Both the position numbers and the translations under genes were made by a program. Positions 60,976-64,000 of a stretch of DNA of 64,000 nt are shown piece by piece. The notes below the pieces were generated by a model that saw only the letters and a program-made list of their open reading frames with translations, was not told the origin of the DNA and made no database searches. Source of the stretch: Lachnospiraceae bacterium KGMB03038 (GTDB taxonomy: Bacteria > Bacillota > Clostridia > Lachnospirales > Lachnospiraceae); the NCBI GenBank assembly GCA_007361935.1, contig CP041667.1:3270475-3334474 (forward strand), written 5' to 3'. The first letter of the stretch is position 1, and every line of letters starts with the position of its first letter.

Positions 60976-61809
60976 TCATCTGCGTACCAGAGTTACAACC
61001 ACTCTGCGGTAAGGTTCTTCCCCTTCACTATGGGTAGAAACCGCGGGATCGGACTGCAGCGCTGAATGGATGATTCTTCTTTCATATGGATTCATTGGTT
61101 CTAACGCTACCGTTCTTCTGGTCCTTTTTACTTTGCTGGCGATATTCTTTGCCAGATTCTCCAAAGTTTCTTTCCTTCTTCTCCGGTAATCCTCTGTATC
61201 CAGCTTCACTCTTACATAACCGCTCTGCATTTTATTTGCTACTCTATTAGTAAGATACTGGAGAGAATCTAAGGTCTGTCCCCTTTTTCCGATGAGGATT
61301 CCCATATTTTTTCCATCCATATTGATGCAAAGAGCGCCTTCCTCATCTACTTTGGCGGTTACTTCTACATCTTCCATATGCATAGCTTCCAGGACGTCCT
61401 GCACAAATTTCCTGCAGGTCTCTATGGTAATCTCTTCTACTGGAGCAAGCTCGATCTCTTTTTCCTTCTCTGCAGGCTTTTCTGCTTTTTCTTTCTTTTC
61501 TTCTGTCTCTGGTTCTCTATGTTCTTTGTGATGAGAAGTCTTCTTCTGTTTTCTTTTCTCCGGCCGATTTGACTCTTTCTTTTTCTCAGGCTGTTCTTCC
61601 GGCTGTACTTTTTCTTTTTCCGGCTCAGGAACCACCTGCTTTTTGCGGGCTTTGATCACTGCCTGCTTCATTCCGATTCCAAGGAATCCGGCACTTCCTT
61701 TTTCCACTACGATATAGTCTAACTGATCACTGGTAACACCAAGTTCAACTAAAGCGTCTGTGATCGCATCGTCCAGTGTTTTCGCTGATACAGTAATATA
61801 CTCATCCAT
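60976..61809 (-). CDS. jag: RNA-binding protein Jag/KhpB
   Basis: 277 residues. The N-terminal Jag domain (1-52, ending KGSAGFLGIGMKQA) is followed by a Lys/Glu-rich linker (about 55-120). The KH domain has MGILIGKRGQTLDSLQYL near 170, and the C-terminal R3H domain has NPYERRIIHSALQ. A small RNA chaperone that forms a pair with KhpA in Firmicutes and affects cell shape and division. Lies 14 bp downstream of yidC in the conserved rpmH-rnpA-yidD-yidC-jag order. Confidence 0.96.
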   Translation of the reverse strand: MDEYITVSAKTLDDAITDALVELGVTSDQLDYIVVEKGSAGFLGIGMKQAVIKARKKQVVPEPEKEKVQPEEQPEKKKESNRPEKRKQKKTSHHKEHREPETEEKKEKAEKPAEKEKEIELAPVEEITIETCRKFVQDVLEAMHMEDVEVTAKVDEEGALCINMDGKNMGILIGKRGQTLDSLQYLTNRVANKMQSGYVRVKLDTEDYRRRRKETLENLAKNIASKVKRTRRTVALEPMNPYERRIIHSALQSDPAVSTHSEGEEPYRRVVVTLVRR

Positions 61810-61823
61810 TACAAGCGCCCCCT

Positions 61824-62891
61824 CTATTTATTTTCATTAAATTTCTTTACCATATTAGCTTTTGCGGCAAGACTTCCTTCTTTTGCGTACTGCATATTTG
61901 CTCTTGCCTTCTCTACTTTTTCTTCTCTTTCCTTTTCGCTCAGAGAAGAGGCCTGTCTTTTTGCGGAATCTCTCAGACTTTTTGTATTTGTCTGAGCCAT
62001 GGCATTGATCCGTTCCGCTTTCTCTCCGCGTTTCTTTTGTTTCTTTTCCGCTTTCTCTTTATTTTTCTCGATCAGCTCATCAACAGAAATCTTGGAAAGA
62101 TGTTTATTAATGAAAATCTGCTGGATACATCTTACTACCGCGCTGACGATCCAGTAAAGACCAATACCTGTAGGCAATGTAAATACAATATATAAGGAAA
62201 ACAACGGCATCGTTACATTCATTGTTTTCATAGTGCTGGCCATCGGATTATCTTTATCGATCACATTTCCTGATATAGCCTGGCTTAATCTGATACTTCC
62301 ATACTGTGTAAGAGCAGAAAGCACGGGAAGCAAGATGGCTGTAACAATGATTACCGCAGGCGCCGCTCCATACTCTCCGCTGTTTCTGATCATCGTCCAG
62401 GGTGAAATTGTCAGATCTGGAATCGTCAAAAATCTATTTACGGCCGCCGGGGCATCCGCCATTGCCGGTACATAACTTTGAATATCATAAATAACCGGAT
62501 AGAGAGCGAAAAGAAGGGGCATCTGGATCAACAGAGGAAGACATCCGCTCATCATAGAACTTCCATACTTATCATAGACCTGCTGGATTTCTTCCTGCTG
62601 CTTCATCATAGAAGCCTGATCTCTTTTATTTCTATATTTCTTCTGAATTGCCTGAATCTCTGGATTCATAACAGAAGACATTTTAGACGTCCTCTGCTGT
62701 TTGATCGTAAGCGGCATCATACATGTGTATACGAGGATCGTATATAAAATAATTGATAAACCAACCAGACCATGATCGGATGGCAGCAAGCCGTCCAGCA
62801 TAATATAGATACCATTCATTACTTTACCAAGTAATGTACAAATCTGCCCAACAATCGGCCAGTTTGCGGCAGTCAATAAACTTCCCGTCAT
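61824..62891 (-). CDS. yidC: membrane protein insertase YidC/OxaA
   Basis: 355 residues from the ATG at 62891, with GGAGGAAAG upstream; the earlier in-frame start at 62912 is rejected. The 60KD_IMP domain has five membrane segments: GLVGLSIILYTILVYTCMMPLTIKQQRTSKM, LIQMPLLFALYPVIYDI, and FSLYIVFTLPTGIGLYWIVSAVVRCIQQIFINKHL. No lipobox is visible. The basic C-terminal tail (about 270-355) probably binds ribosomes. Confidence 0.96.
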   Translation of the reverse strand: MTGSLLTAANWPIVGQICTLLGKVMNGIYIMLDGLLPSDHGLVGLSIILYTILVYTCMMPLTIKQQRTSKMSSVMNPEIQAIQKKYRNKRDQASMMKQQEEIQQVYDKYGSSMMSGCLPLLIQMPLLFALYPVIYDIQSYVPAMADAPAAVNRFLTIPDLTISPWTMIRNSGEYGAAPAVIIVTAILLPVLSALTQYGSIRLSQAISGNVIDKDNPMASTMKTMNVTMPLFSLYIVFTLPTGIGLYWIVSAVVRCIQQIFINKHLSKISVDELIEKNKEKAEKKQKKRGEKAERINAMAQTNTKSLRDSAKRQASSLSEKEREEKVEKARANMQYAKEGSLAAKANMVKKFNENK

Positions 62892-62923
62892 TCTTTCTTT
62901 CCTCCATTGCAATTATATTTCAT

Positions 62924-63136
62924 TTAAGGAACAGGGTCATATCCGCCTTTGGAAAATGGATTACAGCGCAGAATCCTCCATAATGCCATCAATCCGCCTT
63001 TGAAAGCGCCGTATTTCTCAACCGCCTCTAACGCGTACTGGGAACAAGTCGGATAAAACTTGCAGGTAGAATAACCCTTAAGAGCTGACAAATACTTTCG
63101 ATAGAAACGGATACATGCAAGCATGATACTCTTCAT
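62924..63136 (-). CDS. yidD: membrane protein insertion efficiency factor YidD
   Basis: 70 residues with the complete family pattern: IRFYRKYLSALKGYSTCKFYPTCSQYALEAVEKYGAFKGGLMALWRILRCNPFSKGGYDPVP, including the CxFxPTCSxY and RCNP motifs. A small amphipathic inner-membrane-associated protein between rnpA and yidC. Confidence 0.96.
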   Translation of the reverse strand: MKSIMLACIRFYRKYLSALKGYSTCKFYPTCSQYALEAVEKYGAFKGGLMALWRILRCNPFSKGGYDPVP

Positions 63137-63152
63137 AATGATAATGCCACCT

Positions 63153-63488
63153 CTAATCTATGATCTTATGAAGACCTGCCAAATGAATCAGCGCACTTTC
63201 AATTTCATAGTATGTTTTTCCTTTTGCGCCTGCTCTCGCTATCACAACAATATCTAATCCATGCTGAAACCGGTCTTCTTGCAGTCGATAACTCTCTCTG
63301 ATCAATCTTGTCAAACGATGTCTTACAATACTGTTTCCTACTTTTTTACTTACGGATATTCCTAATCTGTTCCGGTTTGTCTGATTTTCTGAAATATACA
63401 TGACAAGGTATCTATTTGCGTATGACTTTCCTATTTTATATACCTTCTGAAAATCTTTATTTTTCTTTAATGACTCGGAATATTCCAT
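63153..63488 (-). CDS. rnpA: ribonuclease P protein component
   Basis: 111 residues from the ATG at 63488 (AGGAG about 10 nt upstream); the longer frame to 63527 crosses into the gap after rpmH. The N-terminus is SLKKNKDFQKVYKIGKSYANRYLVMYI, and the RNR-type signature is NRLGISVSKKVGNSIVRHRLTRLIRE. Basic protein subunit of RNase P that matures tRNA 5' ends. Confidence 0.95.
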   Translation of the reverse strand: MEYSESLKKNKDFQKVYKIGKSYANRYLVMYISENQTNRNRLGISVSKKVGNSIVRHRLTRLIRESYRLQEDRFQHGLDIVVIARAGAKGKTYYEIESALIHLAGLHKIID

Positions 63489-63539
63489 CTTTTCGATTCT
63501 CCTGTTTTTAAGAGAAGAAAAGGCCACATAGTATGCGGC

Positions 63540-63674
63540 CTAAGCTGATAACTGCTTTCTTCCTTTTGCTCTTCTGCTCGCAAGTACTTTTCTTCCACCT
63601 GCTGTGCTCATTCTCTTTCTAAAACCATGAACTTTAGATCTCTGTCTGTTTTTTGGCTGGAATGTCATTTTCAT
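63540..63674 (-). CDS. rpmH: 50S ribosomal protein L34
   Basis: 44 residues, too short for usual ORF cut-offs: MKMTFQPKNRQRSKVHGFRK continuing with RMSTAGGRKVLASRRAKGRK and QLSA. Complete L34 pattern. AAGGAGGTGG lies upstream of the ATG at 63674. First gene of the rpmH-rnpA-yidD-yidC-jag operon. Confidence 0.98.
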   Translation of the reverse strand: MKMTFQPKNRQRSKVHGFRKRMSTAGGRKVLASRRAKGRKQLSA

Positions 63675-63739
63675 TGATATCCACCTCCTTATATTCTCTA
63701 AGGATTTCTCCTCATTTTATCCTTAAGACATCATTTTTG

Positions 63740-63768
63740 ATTATATTAAAAAACTACCTGTCCGTCAA
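63740..63768 (-). promoter_or_regulatory. promoter of rpmH operon
   Basis: On the minus strand TTGACG (63763-63768), 17-nt spacer, TATAAT (63740-63745). The leader of about 60 nt includes a small hairpin (AAGGATaaaatgaggagaaATCCTT). Confidence 0.85.
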
Positions 63769-63805
63769 GCAATTTCTGCATTTTTGCGGGATTGAGACAT
63801 ATTTT

Positions 63806-63924
63806 TTATCCACATTTTGTGGATAACTTGTTTAATTTAAGTGGATAATATGTGAATAATAAAATATTTTGATTTCTATTTTTCTAAATCACGCTGTTTT
63901 TACCTTTTGATAACTTTATCCACA
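63806..63924. promoter_or_regulatory. oriC-type DnaA-box region
   Basis: Perfect DnaA boxes TTATCCACA at 63806-63814 and 63916-63924 (plus strand) and 63818-63826 (minus strand). One-mismatch boxes at 63840-63848 (minus) and 63851-63859 (minus). The region is very AT-rich and lies between rpmH and the expected dnaA gene. Confidence 0.9.
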
Positions 63925-63935
63925 AGGATTAAAGA

Positions 63936-63964
63936 TTGCTTAAATTCACAATTTGATGTAGAAT
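63936..63964 (+). promoter_or_regulatory. putative dnaA promoter
   Basis: TTGCTT (63936-63941), 17-nt spacer, TAGAAT (63959-63964), reading out of the window towards the expected dnaA; close to DnaA boxes, so probably autoregulated. Confidence 0.6.
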
Positions 63965-64000
63965 AGATAAGAGTAAATCATAGATTAGGAGTTTATCGCA

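Noticed and set aside
1..64000. CRISPR arrays and prophage
   Set aside because: No regularly spaced direct repeats and no phage structural genes seen; the dispersed palindromes are not regularly spaced.

Overview
The window is about 64 kb of chromosome from an endospore-forming Clostridia member, most likely a Lachnospiraceae species of the Clostridium scindens / Dorea / Blautia type. It ends in the classic origin neighbourhood: parA, parB, rsmG, mnmG, mnmE, jag, yidC, yidD, rnpA and rpmH on the minus strand, then a DnaA-box region and a rightward promoter that should drive dnaA just past the edge. Sporulation genes (spmA, spmB, spoIID, a SpoIIQ-like gene), meso-diaminopimelate dehydrogenase and T-box leaders on aminoacyl-tRNA synthetase genes agree with this. 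No species can be proven from the sequence alone.

Layout. 1-158 is the start of rsmA. 302-8534 is an accessory island inserted between rsmA and tatD. It holds a leftward AraC-type regulator plus zinc dehydrogenase, and a rightward operon of zinc dehydrogenase, split transketolase (two genes), GPH-type symporter and a third zinc dehydrogenase. It contains no kinase, aldolase or isomerase. The order dehydrogenase - transketolase N - transketolase C - transporter resembles the cortisol side-chain cleavage (steroid-17,20-desmolase, des) operon of C. scindens, and this is the main functional hypothesis for the window. 8.6-12.9 kb: tatD, ddh and metG with a Met T-box. 12.99-14.76 kb: a DUF885 protein. 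14.8-21.3 kb: a complete Wadjet (jetABCD) anti-plasmid system, preceded by an XRE regulator, a broken DUF1989 gene and a RibD-like reductase. 22.9-29.1 kb: spmB and spmA split apart by unrelated genes, including an orphan response regulator, a Ser/Asp-repeat lipoprotein, CorA and MATE. 29.1-32.6 kb: a two-component system with a BcrAB-like ABC transporter and a direct-repeat operator candidate. 32.8-36 kb: DUF819 permease, M19 dipeptidase, hemolysin III. 36.0-37.7 kb: an intact IS1182-like element. 37.8-43 kb: GIY-YIG protein, spoIIQ-like, spoIID, a membrane protein and glycogen phosphorylase. 43-48.4 kb: ileS with an Ile T-box, a DacF-type carboxypeptidase, tRNA-Arg. 48.4-63.7 kb: serS and the origin cluster. 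It is interrupted by an alpha/beta hydrolase-like gene next to three parS sites, and by a GntR / ornithine-cyclodeaminase-like / lactate-dehydrogenase-like operon between mnmE and jag.

A second theme is two families of dispersed palindromes. Family A (34 bp, GGGGCCGGGGGATTTTT plus its exact reverse complement) has 11 copies between 9.4 and 46.7 kb. Family B (GGGGACGTAG...CTACGTCCCC) has 3 copies. Each often carries a one-sided arm containing CCCTGTCCC or CCCTGTACC. They sit at gene boundaries, and four genes take their last codons and stop codon from a repeat (GPGDF-stop three times, LGTG-stop once). The IS element is flanked by exact 34-bp direct repeats that each contain a family A palindrome, so it appears to have duplicated the palindrome on insertion.
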